64,000 nt of DNA from CAZQQN01 sp964595485 (GCA_964595485.1 CAZQQN010000001.1:62001-126000); one strand, 5' to 3'. Positions 27,250-36,959 are shown, numbered from the stretch's first letter. Notes: a model not told the origin generated them from the sequence alone. A program made the numbers and translations.

Positions 27250-27999
27250 CTACACTTGCGGGGATTGGTTTTTATTTTGCTTGAGCTCAAAGCTTTCTCC
27301 CAGGTAAACGCGTCTGACTTGCTCATCATTAGCGAGATCCTCTGCTGAACCTGATTTTAGAATTTTGCCTTCAAATAGCAAATAAGCCCTGTCTGTTATG
27401 GAAAGGGTTTCCTGTACGTTGTGATCTGTGATAAGGATTCCTATGTTTTTTGTCTTTAACCGGCTGACGATGGTTTGAATATCTTCCACAGCAATCGGAT
27501 CTACGCCTGCAAATGGTTCATCCAGGAGTATGAATGAAGGGTTTACTGCCAATGCACGGGCTATTTCTGTCCTTCGCCTTTCACCGCCTGATATGAGGTC
27601 GCCGCGAGAGGTTCGAACGTGTTCCAAACCAAACTCATCGATGAGACCTTCAAGTCTTTGCTTTTGTTCATCTTTGGGAATTTTAAGCATTTCGAGGATG
27701 GCTTTCAGGTTATCCTCAACCGTTAGTTTCCGAAAAATGGAGGATTCCTGGGCAAGATAACCAATGCCACGTTGACCACGCCTATACATAGGCTGATGAG
27801 TGATTTCCTCCTCATCCAGGTAAACATTTCCGCCATCTGGTTTGACTAAACCTACTACCATGTAAAATGTGGTTGTTTTACCTGCGCCATTTGGCCCTAA
27901 CAGACCTACAATTTCACCTTGGTTCACTTCCAGCGAGACCTTATCCACAACGGCCCGCTTCTTGTAAACTTTTTCCAAATTGGTAGCGCTAACCTTCAT
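27250..27999 (-). CDS. lptB: LPS export ABC transporter ATP-binding protein LptB
   Basis: A 249-residue ATPase with Walker A GPNGAGKTT (about 35-43), a signature ISGGERRRTEIARAL, and Walker B FILLDEPFAGVDP, which has the LptB form of the region. The closing motif GILITDHNVQETLSITDRAYLLFEGKI is also LptB-specific. It powers extraction of LPS from the inner membrane toward LptD. It lies 3 bases downstream of recJ and converges with the PLP enzyme gene. Confidence 0.94.
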   Translation of the reverse strand: MKVSATNLEKVYKKRAVVDKVSLEVNQGEIVGLLGPNGAGKTTTFYMVVGLVKPDGGNVYLDEEEITHQPMYRRGQRGIGYLAQESSIFRKLTVEDNLKAILEMLKIPKDEQKQRLEGLIDEFGLEHVRTSRGDLISGGERRRTEIARALAVNPSFILLDEPFAGVDPIAVEDIQTIVSRLKTKNIGILITDHNVQETLSITDRAYLLFEGKILKSGSAEDLANDEQVRRVYLGESFELKQNKNQSPQV

Positions 28000-28002
28000 G
28001 CC

Positions 28003-29724
28003 TTACTCCTCCTCATGGGTTTTGATGTCTTTGACATTTAATTGAACCCGGGTTTTCCCGTTCCAGGTGTTTTCTTCAAGGCTAAAGCAAATATCAAAAG
28101 GCTTGCCATCTTTGAGGTTATCAAATTGGTCAGCTTGGTTGAAAGCAATGGCATCCAAAATTGGCGAATTTCCTTGCTTAACGCGCAACTTTAAGTGATC
28201 TTCTCCAACGATCCGGGGTTCATAGGCCATTTTCACCTCCTTTGCCACTAAAACAGGCCGCATATTTCCGGGGCCAAAGGGGCCGAAACGTTGAATAGTC
28301 TTCACAAAAGAGTGAGTAATTACCGAAAGGTGAACCTCTTGATCATACTCAATGGCAGGCACTAAGTGTTCAGGTTTTATACGGGCTTTCACTACATCAT
28401 CAAACCGTTTGGCAAAAGCATTGATATTGTCAATGTTAAGGGATAGGCCCGCGGCTCCTTCATGCCCTCCAAACTGATCCAAAAGGTCACCACACTCCTT
28501 CAGCGCTTCATAGAGGTTGAAACCCGGTACGCTACGGCCTGAGCCAACAGCCAGCCCATTCGAGTAAGTCAATAAAATAGTTGGCCTGTAGTAATGGTCA
28601 ATTACTCTGGAAGCCACAATGCCAATTACGCCTTTATGCCAATCCGGATTGTAAAGGACGGTGGTTGTTCGGTTTTGGTGCTCCTCATCGGCTTCTATTT
28701 TTTGTAAGGCTTCATCTCGTATGGTCTGGTCAATTTGTTGTCGAGTGGTATTTTGCGTATTGATATTCTGAGCTTTTTGAAGGGCCTCCTCTTTACTTGA
28801 AGCTATAAGGAGGTCTACGGCATTCTTAGCGTGAGCAATACGACCCGCTGCGTTAATCCGCGGTCCAATGCGAAAAACAAGGTCTGTAACAGTAATCCTT
28901 TCCTTTAGGCCACTAAGCTCAATCAATGCTTCAAATGCCGGATTTGGAGCTTCATTGATCACGTTTAAGCCTTGGTGTGTTAGAATGCGATTTTCTCCTT
29001 TGATTTCGACAATATCCGCTGAGGTGCTAACAGCTACGTAATCCAGGAAATTACGGGACACTGGTGTATTCTCTATTGCTTTTTCCAAAGCTTGTAGAAG
29101 CTTAAAACCGATTCCACAACCGGAAAGCTCTTTGTATGGGTAATCACATCCAATTTGCTTTGGATTCAGTATATAAGAGGCCGGAGGCAGGGAATCATCG
29201 GGCATGTGGTGGTCACATACGATGGTATCAATCCCGAGCTTTTTGGCCCAAGCAAGTTCTTGATGGCCTTTAATGCCACAATCAAGCACTATCATTAATG
29301 TAACGCCTTGTGAATGAGCATAATTCAAGCCATCATAAGAGATACCATAACCTTCTTTGAAACGGTCAGGTACATAAGATAACAGTTTAGGAGTAAGATG
29401 CTTGAGAAATGAATAAACCATCCCGACCGCAGTCGTACCATCTACATCGTAATCCCCATAAATCAGGATTGTTTCTTCTTTTAGGATGGCGTTTTGAATG
29501 CGGGTGGCGGCACCCCTCATATTTTTCATCAAATAGGGATCCCAGGTTTCTTCGAGTGTCGGATTAAAAAAGGCCCTTGCTTCTTCATAGGATCGAATCG
29601 AACGCTGGGCCATAAGCTTTATCAGGCTCTCGTGTACCTGCAGCGATTCTTTTAGTTCCCTGATGACCGTTGGAGCCGGCTCAGGCTTTGGAACCCAACG
29701 CTTTTCAATGACCGGGTAGCTCAT
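28003..29724 (-). CDS. recJ: Single-stranded-DNA-specific exonuclease RecJ
   Basis: A 573-residue DHH-family phosphoesterase. Motif I is ILIYGDYDVDGTTAVGM (about 86-102). Further motifs are IVCDHHMPDD with the DHH, and RIGPRINAAGRIAHA. The DHHA1 region has GVIGIVASRVIDHYYRPTILLT and SGRSVPGFNLYEAL. An OB domain ends the protein. It degrades ssDNA 5' to 3' in repair and recombination. It pairs with lptB (3-base gap), and SSB, its usual partner, is also in this window. Confidence 0.95.
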   Translation of the reverse strand: MSYPVIEKRWVPKPEPAPTVIRELKESLQVHESLIKLMAQRSIRSYEEARAFFNPTLEETWDPYLMKNMRGAATRIQNAILKEETILIYGDYDVDGTTAVGMVYSFLKHLTPKLLSYVPDRFKEGYGISYDGLNYAHSQGVTLMIVLDCGIKGHQELAWAKKLGIDTIVCDHHMPDDSLPPASYILNPKQIGCDYPYKELSGCGIGFKLLQALEKAIENTPVSRNFLDYVAVSTSADIVEIKGENRILTHQGLNVINEAPNPAFEALIELSGLKERITVTDLVFRIGPRINAAGRIAHAKNAVDLLIASSKEEALQKAQNINTQNTTRQQIDQTIRDEALQKIEADEEHQNRTTTVLYNPDWHKGVIGIVASRVIDHYYRPTILLTYSNGLAVGSGRSVPGFNLYEALKECGDLLDQFGGHEGAAGLSLNIDNINAFAKRFDDVVKARIKPEHLVPAIEYDQEVHLSVITHSFVKTIQRFGPFGPGNMRPVLVAKEVKMAYEPRIVGEDHLKLRVKQGNSPILDAIAFNQADQFDNLKDGKPFDICFSLEENTWNGKTRVQLNVKDIKTHEEE

Positions 29725-29866
29725 AGTTAGGGTGAGAAATTTTTGGTAATTGGGTTAGCTAATTTAAAACCTGAATGGTTAGCAACGAAATTCTTTTTAA
29801 AAAAAACCGATTTATTGGTCAAATCTGTTCATGCCCTTAAATTACCCCATCCTTAAAAAAAATAAA

Positions 29867-30811
29867 ATGGCTAAAAATTATCGGATTGTCTTCATGGGGA
29901 CGCCGGACTTTGCGATTCCATCATTGCAGGCTCTGCTTGAGGAAGGTTTTAACCTGGTAGGCGTTGTAACCGCCCCCGATAAACCGGCCGGCAGGGGGCA
30001 ACAATTAAAACCAACCCCTGTTAAACAATTTGCTGAAAAGCAAGGAATTCCTGTAATACAACCGAGTAAGCTAAAGGATCCGGAGTTTTTAGCCGATTTG
30101 GAAGATTTGTCGCCTGATATTCAAGTAGTGGTGGCATTTCGTAAATTACCAAAGGAGGTTTGGCAACTGCCCTCATTTGGCACATTTAATTTACATGCTT
30201 CCCTGTTACCTGATTATCGTGGTGCTGCCCCTATTAATTGGGTGCTTATCAATGGAGAAAAGGAAACCGGGGTTACTACTTTTTTTTTACAGGACAGCAT
30301 TGACACCGGGTCGATTATTTATCAGGAGAAAACAACAGTTGAGGAAAATCAAACAGCCGGGGAGTTACATGACCGCTTAAGTGACCTTGGGGCTAAACTA
30401 GTAACAAAGACTACTCTGGCGATTTGTGAAGGAAATGCCCCGGTAAATCCTCAGCCAGCTATTGCTGATCCTAAGCCCGCACCGAAAATTCATAAAGCTG
30501 ATTGTCAAATTAATTGGCGATGGTCTTTGAATGACTTACACAACTTTATAAGGGGGCTTAGCCCCTTTCCGGGGGCTTGGACCTATTTCGAAGGTCGGGT
30601 TTTCAAAATCCTGAGAACAGAAAAAATACCTGCTTCTAATACGGAACAACCAGGCCATCTAATAGCTGACCCTCCCCATACATTGAAAGTGGCTGTGAAT
30701 GGCGGTTATCTGGCATTACTGGAAGTTCAGCTGGCCGGCAAGCAAAAGATGGATGCTAAGGCCTTTCTAAATGGCTTTGGCGTGTCTGATGAATTGATTC
30801 TCGGGAGATAA
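29867..30811 (+). CDS. fmt: Methionyl-tRNA formyltransferase
   Basis: The protein has 314 residues from the ATG at 29867. The frame is open from 29831, but the family begins at KNYRIVFMGTPDFAIPSLQAL, so the first 12 codons are probably leader. The active-site segment FNLHASLLPDYRGAAPINW and the TGVTTFFLQDSIDTGSI loop are intact, and the C-terminal OB domain starts near PAPKIHKADCQINW. It formylates initiator Met-tRNA. It diverges from recJ. Confidence 0.95.
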   Translation: MAKNYRIVFMGTPDFAIPSLQALLEEGFNLVGVVTAPDKPAGRGQQLKPTPVKQFAEKQGIPVIQPSKLKDPEFLADLEDLSPDIQVVVAFRKLPKEVWQLPSFGTFNLHASLLPDYRGAAPINWVLINGEKETGVTTFFLQDSIDTGSIIYQEKTTVEENQTAGELHDRLSDLGAKLVTKTTLAICEGNAPVNPQPAIADPKPAPKIHKADCQINWRWSLNDLHNFIRGLSPFPGAWTYFEGRVFKILRTEKIPASNTEQPGHLIADPPHTLKVAVNGGYLALLEVQLAGKQKMDAKAFLNGFGVSDELILGR

Positions 30812-31032
30812 GGTTATGGCAAATAGATTAAATACAACTTATTATGTTAAGAATTTTAAAACTTCCGTACTCAACAGCAAAACTGCCGCCTGCTAATGGA
30901 TGTCTCGGAAAACCAGCTTGAATGGGATTCTATGAACGTTCTGACCGATTTTCGTACCCGTATTTTTAGAAAAAAGAATTCTAAACAATAAACCGGGTTA
31001 AATGAGATTGATAAGCTACTTCGATCTTATTT

Positions 31033-31893
31033 TTAAGCCTTTTCCACTGCTTGGTTTATTAGGTCTGTAAGCTGCTGGGCCACGTTAAGCTCAAACCGTT
31101 TAACCTTATAGGAGCCAACCCATCGAATGCCTTTAACCGAGTCCGTGAGGAAAATTTCATCAGCCTGAAAAAGGTCTTCTAATAAAATGGGGGCTACCCG
31201 GTAGTCGATATCATTTTCCTGCATAATGTCCAGCACATGAGAACGCATCACACCTGCCACGCAGCCCTCGGATAGAGGGGGTGTCACGATCTGACCATCT
31301 TTTACCATAAAAACATTGGAGCTAATGCCTTCAGCGATCCGGTTCTGGGAATTGACCAGCAAGCAGTCATCCAGCCCTTCTTCTTTTTTGTATATAGAAG
31401 CTAACACATAAATCAACGCATTACTCGACTTGAAATTAGAGTACAAGTTACAGGCCTTTTCCATTTCGCTGAAAACCTCAACCTTAAGCCCTTTTTTGTT
31501 CAAGATAAATTGATCGGCATTGTACTCTTCAAATTCGATTAAATAATTCCCTTTTGAAGTCTTAGGGGTGTAGAGTCCTCCATCGGATCGAAATATAGAT
31601 AAACGGATTTTGCCATTGCGATCCTCACCATTTTTCTCCATCAATTCCCAAATCTTCTTTTTGAAAAAAGCTTTTGTCCAATTGTTTGGCAATTCAATTT
31701 TTAGGAACTCAACCCCGTCCAAGAGACGGTCAAGATGGTAATCGATCAGGTGTATTTGACCCTTTATTACCCTTATGGATTCGAAAATACCATCCCCATA
31801 ACGAAATGAACGATTAGAGACCTTAAAAATAGGTTCGTCCAAAGGATGGAATTTGTTATTGTAAAGCAGGTATTTAGGCTTACTTGTTGCCAT
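31033..31893 (-). CDS. Aminotransferase class IV (IlvE/PabC-like)
   Basis: About 286 residues from the ATG at 31893; two ATGs at 31899 and 31902 are alternatives. The fold-IV PLP signature is present: RSFRYGDGIFESIRV, a Lys in NFKSSNALIYVLA, and NRIAEGISSNVFMVKDGQIVTPPLSEGCVAGVMR. These enzymes include branched-chain aminotransferase, D-amino-acid transaminase and aminodeoxychorismate lyase (PabC). I cannot tell which; the 220-base upstream region and neighbours give no pathway clue. Confidence 0.87.
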   Translation of the reverse strand: MATSKPKYLLYNNKFHPLDEPIFKVSNRSFRYGDGIFESIRVIKGQIHLIDYHLDRLLDGVEFLKIELPNNWTKAFFKKKIWELMEKNGEDRNGKIRLSIFRSDGGLYTPKTSKGNYLIEFEEYNADQFILNKKGLKVEVFSEMEKACNLYSNFKSSNALIYVLASIYKKEEGLDDCLLVNSQNRIAEGISSNVFMVKDGQIVTPPLSEGCVAGVMRSHVLDIMQENDIDYRVAPILLEDLFQADEIFLTDSVKGIRWVGSYKVKRFELNVAQQLTDLINQAVEKA

Positions 31894-32081
31894 TGACATC
31901 ACTTTTTACGAGCAATTAACATTCAGGGTCGTTAACAATTGTTTAAGGCTCTTTTTTTACTTTTTAAACCTTTATAAGATCGCAATTTTAGGAACTTATC
32001 AAATAAATGTTGCAAGTAACTCCAAAAAATTTTTCACCTTGCAGCTCGAATTTGTTGAATCAATCATTGGCGCGAATCTAA

Positions 32082-32531
32082 ATGGTGAAGATCAAAAGCT
32101 TTAAATACCCAGAGAAAAAGCAGGCTTTCCGAATATTTCAGGAATATGCATGGCGTTATTACATGGGTTTTTTTATGGCTTTAATGTTAATATTACTTTA
32201 CCAGTTAGCTCGTCAGGCTGCCATCCTAACGCCCGGTGTAATTGGTGTTTTTGGAGTGGTTTTTTTATCCAATATGTTTGCGGTAATCGAAATGCGAAGG
32301 GAGCTGGCTGAAATTGGATTTCATGAAGGACACTTTTACATAAAGAATGTTTATCAGGCGAACTTTAATCAGAAACCAGACTTTTTTCCATTACCTTATG
32401 CAAATGCCCAAATGAAAGGTGGACGGCTCACCATTACTTACTTTGATAGTCTTTACACGCTGGACCCAAATGAGTGGTATCATTGGGATGACTTACTTTA
32501 TTACTTCGGTTTTCGATGGTATCAAGTTTAA
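32082..32531 (+). CDS. Small membrane protein of unknown function
   Basis: A 149-residue protein. It has a short basic N-terminus and two adjacent membrane segments (about 26-46 and 49-66). A soluble C-terminal region of about 80 residues is rich in Tyr, Phe and Trp (for example WYHWDDLLYYFGFRWYQV). It looks like the PH-like or bacterial-type membrane-adjacent domains of small uncharacterised proteins, but I do not recognise a family. It converges with the NUDIX gene with 19 bases between. Confidence 0.7.
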   Translation: MVKIKSFKYPEKKQAFRIFQEYAWRYYMGFFMALMLILLYQLARQAAILTPGVIGVFGVVFLSNMFAVIEMRRELAEIGFHEGHFYIKNVYQANFNQKPDFFPLPYANAQMKGGRLTITYFDSLYTLDPNEWYHWDDLLYYFGFRWYQV

Positions 32532-32550
32532 CAAGGATTCAGTTTAAAAT

Positions 32551-33183
32551 TTATCGCATTTTATCAAGGCCAACCCTGAAAAGCATCTGCAAGTTGGGGA
32601 ACGTATTTTCAAGGGCTTTTTCAAGGCCATTATTGTCTACCCAGCGGATGGTTTCAATCCCTTCTTCAGTTTGGGGATTTATGTTTTGTGGATCCTGGCA
32701 AAGAATATCAAACCAGTAGGTGATCTTCAAAACCCTTTGGTCATGTTGCCAAAAAGTGTGATAAGAAGCCTGGACATAGCCATTTAAATGAAGATCCCTG
32801 ATTCCGCATTCTTCTTTCACTTCTCTTTTTGCGGCTTCATCCGGGTCTTCTCCGGCTTCAATTTTCCCCTTAGGCAAATCCCATCTTTGGTGACGGTAGA
32901 TCAGTAATAAAGCTCCTTCAGGGCTCCAAACCATTCCACCAGCTGCTTCTATTACTTGAAAGAATTCCTTGAATTGCCGGAATAAGCTACCAATATCTTT
33001 ACTGTGAAGAATGATGCTTGAATGAAATGGGTGAGCTTCAGCGTAATCAATACTATCTTTTATTTTATCCTGATCTGCATCCTTTATAATGAGCGTATCT
33101 TTTTCTTCTTCTGTGGAGGTAAGCTCACTATTGGTAAGGATCACAGGGAGGTTCTTGATGAAAATTTTATAGTTTTGTTGCAT
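32551..33183 (-). CDS. NUDIX hydrolase
   Basis: A 210-residue protein. The first 75 residues form an extra N-terminal domain. The Nudix box, from Gly106 to Ile128 (start GKIEAGEDPDEAA, then REVKEECGI), fits GX5EX7REUXEEXGU exactly. It hydrolyses a nucleoside diphosphate linked to another group; the substrate is not predictable. The start codon shares the CATG palindrome with the divergent pyrE. Bacteroidota genomes often place this NUDIX gene next to pyrE, so a nucleotide-related role is plausible. Confidence 0.9.
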   Translation of the reverse strand: MQQNYKIFIKNLPVILTNSELTSTEEEKDTLIIKDADQDKIKDSIDYAEAHPFHSSIILHSKDIGSLFRQFKEFFQVIEAAGGMVWSPEGALLLIYRHQRWDLPKGKIEAGEDPDEAAKREVKEECGIRDLHLNGYVQASYHTFWQHDQRVLKITYWFDILCQDPQNINPQTEEGIETIRWVDNNGLEKALENTFPNLQMLFRVGLDKMR

Positions 33184-33820
33184 GGTTTCAGATGTTCAAT
33201 ACGCACGTTATTTAGCCCAACAATTATTAGCCATTGAAGGTGTAGTTTTCAATCCGCAAAAGCCATTCACCTGGTCTTCTGGCTGGCGCTCCCCTATTTA
33301 CTGCGATAATCGTTTGTTGCTGAGTTATCCAGAAATCCGTAACAGGGTTAAAGACCAACTTTCTAAAATTGTTCAGGATCCCAAAAAACCAGATGCCGTG
33401 GTGGGCGTAGCTACTGCCGGTATACCCCATGCCAGCTTAGTTGCGGATACCCTTAATCTTCCGTTGGCTTATGTACGATCCAAACCTAAAAAGCATGGCA
33501 CTGAAAATAAAATTGAGGGCCATTTAGGAGCTAACCAGCAAGTGGTTGTTATTGAGGACTTAATATCCACAGGTGGCAGTAGTATGGCCGCTATTGAAAC
33601 AGTTCGCGAAGCAGGTTGCTCTATCCAAAAGCTCTGTGCGATTTTTACTTACGAGTTTGATCATGCTGCTAAGCTTTTCCGGGATAACGACATAGGCGTG
33701 GAAACTTTATCCGACTACCCCACTTTGCTTGAAATAGCTCGGGAAAAAGGCTACGTTCCTCAGAATGCTATGGAAACGCTGGAACAGTGGCGCTCAGATC
33801 CGGCAAATTGGGGGATATAA
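33182..33820 (+). CDS. pyrE: Orotate phosphoribosyltransferase
   Basis: A 212-residue enzyme of the PRTase fold. It has FTWSSGWRSPIYCDNRLLLSYP and the PRPP loop VVVIEDLISTGGSS (121-134), both diagnostic of PyrE. It joins orotate to PRPP, giving OMP in pyrimidine synthesis. The ATG at 33182 overlaps the NUDIX ATG on the other strand by two bases. A hairpin terminator follows the stop. Confidence 0.95.
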   Translation: MVSDVQYARYLAQQLLAIEGVVFNPQKPFTWSSGWRSPIYCDNRLLLSYPEIRNRVKDQLSKIVQDPKKPDAVVGVATAGIPHASLVADTLNLPLAYVRSKPKKHGTENKIEGHLGANQQVVVIEDLISTGGSSMAAIETVREAGCSIQKLCAIFTYEFDHAAKLFRDNDIGVETLSDYPTLLEIAREKGYVPQNAMETLEQWRSDPANWGI

Positions 33821-33852
33821 AAAAAGCGACTGCACCCTTTGCAGCCGCTTTA
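33821..33852. terminator. Bidirectional terminator between pyrE and the lipoprotein gene
   Basis: AAAGCGACTGCA, a CCCTT loop, then TGCAGCCGCTTT form a hairpin with one A-C mismatch. It is flanked by an A run on the left and TTTA on the right, so it could serve both convergent genes. Confidence 0.75.
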
Positions 33853-33871
33853 ACGATATCTTAAAACAATT

Positions 33872-34789
33872 TTAGGATGATTCTTCAGAAGAGCCTGAAT
33901 TTGATTCTTTTGAGGACATTTCCTGATCGCCTTTCTCCAGGGTAACCTCACGGGTAACTTTGTTGTATTTACTATCCACAAGTTCACCGTTGCTATTGAG
34001 CAACTCAAGTTTGACGGTTAATTTGCCGGGTTCTAGCCCCTCTATCACATAAGGTTTCCACTCAGTGAAAGTGAAAGATGTTCCATTGACGGTTGCTTTC
34101 ACCTTATGCCTATCTTCACCAAGGGTAGCATTGACCGGGTAAAAATCCAATAAAAGCTTTTTAAAATCTTTTCCTTTATAAGTCCCCTTAGGTCGGCTGT
34201 AGAAAATATGAGGCTTCGAGAGATCAGCTTTTTCACCATCGGGTTCTCCTACCTTAAATTGCTTTACAATAAAAGCATCCTTTTGCTTCAAACTTTCGTG
34301 GTAAGAGCGGGATAGGAACGCCAAAACGGTATGATAGCCTTCATCCATTTCAACTTCAAAACCCTTGTTATACTTAGCCATGTAAGGACCGTTGTTGACT
34401 ATAAAGTGAATGTGCTGTCCCTTATCAGATTCTGCCAGGTTATGCTTGCTTGCATCAGGGGTTCCTTCCTTAAGGGCGTAGTTGTTAACACTAAATTTGA
34501 ATGCTTGCTTTCCTGCCTCTAATTTCATCCCTTCAGGCTTGTCCATTTTCAGTTGAGCATCCGGGAAGTTTTTGGTTTCAATCGGATAAACTTTCAAACC
34601 ATTTTTCATCATGGCTTCCTTTTCATCCTTCATTTCCTTTTCCTTTCCTTCGGATTGTTTTTCTTTCTCCATGGAAGCTGTATCGCTTTCTTTATCAGCA
34701 CCTTCTTGGTCAGCGGAATTGTTTGAGCCACCGCATGCTGTTCCGATGATTAAAAGGCTGCTTAGGAGATAAGTTGTTAAGTTTCGCAT
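33872..34789 (-). CDS. Lipoprotein of unknown function
   Basis: The protein has 305 residues from the ATG at 34789. The frame is open to 34867, but a signal sequence with lipobox IIGTAC starts here, at MRNLTTYLL. Residues about 25-65 are a Glu/Lys-rich low-complexity linker. The globular part has two similar beta-rich halves: FKFSVNNYALKEG...GQHIHFIVNNGPYMAKY, and KATVNGTSFTFTEWKPYVIEGLEPGKLTVKLELLNSNG. These look like immunoglobulin-type modules. The C-terminus is Ser/Glu-rich. It is probably in the outer membrane. The function is not known to me. Confidence 0.75.
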   Translation of the reverse strand: MRNLTTYLLSSLLIIGTACGGSNNSADQEGADKESDTASMEKEKQSEGKEKEMKDEKEAMMKNGLKVYPIETKNFPDAQLKMDKPEGMKLEAGKQAFKFSVNNYALKEGTPDASKHNLAESDKGQHIHFIVNNGPYMAKYNKGFEVEMDEGYHTVLAFLSRSYHESLKQKDAFIVKQFKVGEPDGEKADLSKPHIFYSRPKGTYKGKDFKKLLLDFYPVNATLGEDRHKVKATVNGTSFTFTEWKPYVIEGLEPGKLTVKLELLNSNGELVDSKYNKVTREVTLEKGDQEMSSKESNSGSSEESS

Positions 34790-35025
34790 AGTAACTCCTG
34801 TTTTTGGTTTCGTGGCAAATGTAGCAAAAAATGAATTGAAAGTCAATCCGAAGCCCTGTAATATCAATGTTTTGGCTGAAAACTTAATACAAACTTTAAT
34901 GGCTAAGGATGAACATTTAAACCTATGAAGTAGATGGCCAGCAGAAAAAAGGTCCTCATTAATGTTAATGATTTATTGGTTTCTTGATGGCATCAAACCT
35001 GCCTTAGTAGCCATTGAAGAATCCC

Positions 35026-35033
35026 TATCTTTG
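35026..35033 (+). promoter_or_regulatory. Putative -7 element very close to the ABC transporter start
   Basis: TATCTTTG matches TAnnTTTG exactly and ends 5 bases before the ATG at 35039. If used, the transcript would be leaderless or nearly so. No strong -33 TTG is seen at the usual distance. Confidence 0.4.
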
Positions 35034-35038
35034 CAAAA

Positions 35039-36850
35039 ATGAATACTTATCTTAGAATACTGGCGTTCGCTAAGCCTTACAAGGCCCAAATAATCTTGTA
35101 TACAATAACCGCTGTAATCGGTGTTGTATTCATAGGGCTTTCTATATCCCTTTTAGCGCCTGTTTTGGAGTTATTGTTTGGCGATGGCCAGGAGGCTACC
35201 AAAGCTACACCGGATTTTTTCCTGAATCTGAAAATATATTTCAATAATTTTCTCAAAAGCTACCTTGAAGAAGGAGATCAGCATTCGGCACTATTATTTG
35301 CCATAGCTGCTATTGTTGGGGTTAGTTTATTAGGAAATGGTTTCAGGTACCTTTCCAATGTGTTCATGGCCGTTATTCGCACTAAATCCCTGGAAGATGT
35401 CCGCAATTTCATATTTGGCAAACTCAATGAATTGCACATTGGTTACTTTGAAGGTGAGCGAAAAGGGGATATCATGACGAGGTTAACGTCAGACATCTAT
35501 GAGGTAGAAAGATCACTCGTGGCAACGTTTCAATCACTAATACGCGATCCCTTGACCGTTGTATTTTACCTGGTATTGATGATCTACTTTTCCTGGCAGC
35601 TTACGCTGTTCATATTTATTGTTTTGCCGTTAGCAGCAATCTTTATCGGGGTATTGTCCAGAGCCTTGCGCAAAGATGCTTACCAAACACAGGACCGCCT
35701 TTCCTGGATTATGAGCATTATTGAAGAAGCAAATTCCGGAATGCGGATTATTAAGGCGTTTAACGCCGAGAAGTACGTTAAGCGAATTTTTGCTCATTAC
35801 AATGCTGGGTATAGTCATTTTTCCCGCAAACAATACATAAAAAAGGGGTTGGTTCAACCGTTCTCCGAATCAATGGGTATAATCACAATTGGGGTTATTC
35901 TTTGGTATGGCGGAGGTCTGGTTTTTGATGGCGGGATTAAGGCTTCTAACTTCTTGACTTACATTTTCTTCTTTCAACAAATTATGAAACCTGCCAAAAA
36001 TATTTCCAATGCATTTGCCAACATCAATAGGGGTATAGCCTCAGGTGAACGTATTTTTGATATCATTGATGTTCCTAAGGGCGTTCAGGAAAAGACTAAC
36101 GCATTGGCTATTACCGAATTCAAGGATAAAATAACCTTTAAGGACGTAGGTTTTGCTTACACAGAGGAAAAGGTTTTGGACCGCATTAATCTAACCTTGG
36201 AGAAAGGCCAGGTGATTGCACTGGTAGGCCCTTCTGGCAGTGGTAAGACTACCCTGGCCGAACTGATACCCCGTTTTTATGATCCTGTTGAAGGAATGAT
36301 TGAATTAGACGGTCACGACCTTAAGGATTATCAAATTAAATCATTACGGAAATTAATCGGGTTTGTTTCGCAAGAACCCATTCTCTTTAATGATACAATT
36401 TTCAACAATATTGCTTTTGGTTCTGACGATGCCCGGGAAGCGGATGTGATAGCAGCGGCCAAGAATGCTAATGCGCATGAATTCATTATGGAAACCGAAA
36501 ATGGCTATTATTCCCATATTGGCGACAGGGGCGTTTTCCTTTCGGGTGGCCAGAGGCAAAGGCTTAGTATAGCCAGGGCCATATTCAAAAATCCCCCCAT
36601 TATGATTTTTGATGAGGCTACCTCCTCGCTGGATAGTGCTTCTGAAAAAATGGTTCAGGAGGCTCTGTACCAGTTAATGAAAAACCGGACCAGTGTGGTC
36701 ATTGCCCACCGCCTTAGTACTGTGCAGGAGGCTGATCGAATCCATGTTCTGGAAAATGGGCATATTGTACAAGTGGGAACGCATTCCGAACTACTGGAAC
36801 AGGAAGGTCTGTACCGTTCCCTATACCAAATGCAGCACCTTGTAGATTAG
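35039..36850 (+). CDS. MsbA-like ABC transporter, fused permease and ATPase
   Basis: A 603-residue half-transporter. Six membrane segments occupy about residues 15-320, including two near 150-200 and the coupling helix ITGWMS-like region RLSWIMSIIEEANSGMRIIKAF. The nucleotide-binding domain (about 360-600) has GPSGSGKTT, LSGGQRQRLSIARA and IMIFDEATSSLD. It works as a homodimer exporter. Family members flip lipid A or export lipids, peptides or drugs; the substrate is unassigned. It stands alone with its own promoter-like box. Confidence 0.93.
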   Translation: MNTYLRILAFAKPYKAQIILYTITAVIGVVFIGLSISLLAPVLELLFGDGQEATKATPDFFLNLKIYFNNFLKSYLEEGDQHSALLFAIAAIVGVSLLGNGFRYLSNVFMAVIRTKSLEDVRNFIFGKLNELHIGYFEGERKGDIMTRLTSDIYEVERSLVATFQSLIRDPLTVVFYLVLMIYFSWQLTLFIFIVLPLAAIFIGVLSRALRKDAYQTQDRLSWIMSIIEEANSGMRIIKAFNAEKYVKRIFAHYNAGYSHFSRKQYIKKGLVQPFSESMGIITIGVILWYGGGLVFDGGIKASNFLTYIFFFQQIMKPAKNISNAFANINRGIASGERIFDIIDVPKGVQEKTNALAITEFKDKITFKDVGFAYTEEKVLDRINLTLEKGQVIALVGPSGSGKTTLAELIPRFYDPVEGMIELDGHDLKDYQIKSLRKLIGFVSQEPILFNDTIFNNIAFGSDDAREADVIAAAKNANAHEFIMETENGYYSHIGDRGVFLSGGQRQRLSIARAIFKNPPIMIFDEATSSLDSASEKMVQEALYQLMKNRTSVVIAHRLSTVQEADRIHVLENGHIVQVGTHSELLEQEGLYRSLYQMQHLVD

Positions 36851-36959
36851 GAGGTGTAATCTATCTCGTTAAAAATGAAAAGAATAAAACATATTTTAAA
36901 TGAAAATATGAACAATTTTTCACATAAATTGTTAGTTTAGAGAATTAAAACCTTATTTC

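Noticed and set aside
30812..31032. Short frames between fmt and the aminotransferase (for example 25 codons from an ATG near 30844)
   Set aside because: Too short, no composition or motif support, nothing recognised in this gap.
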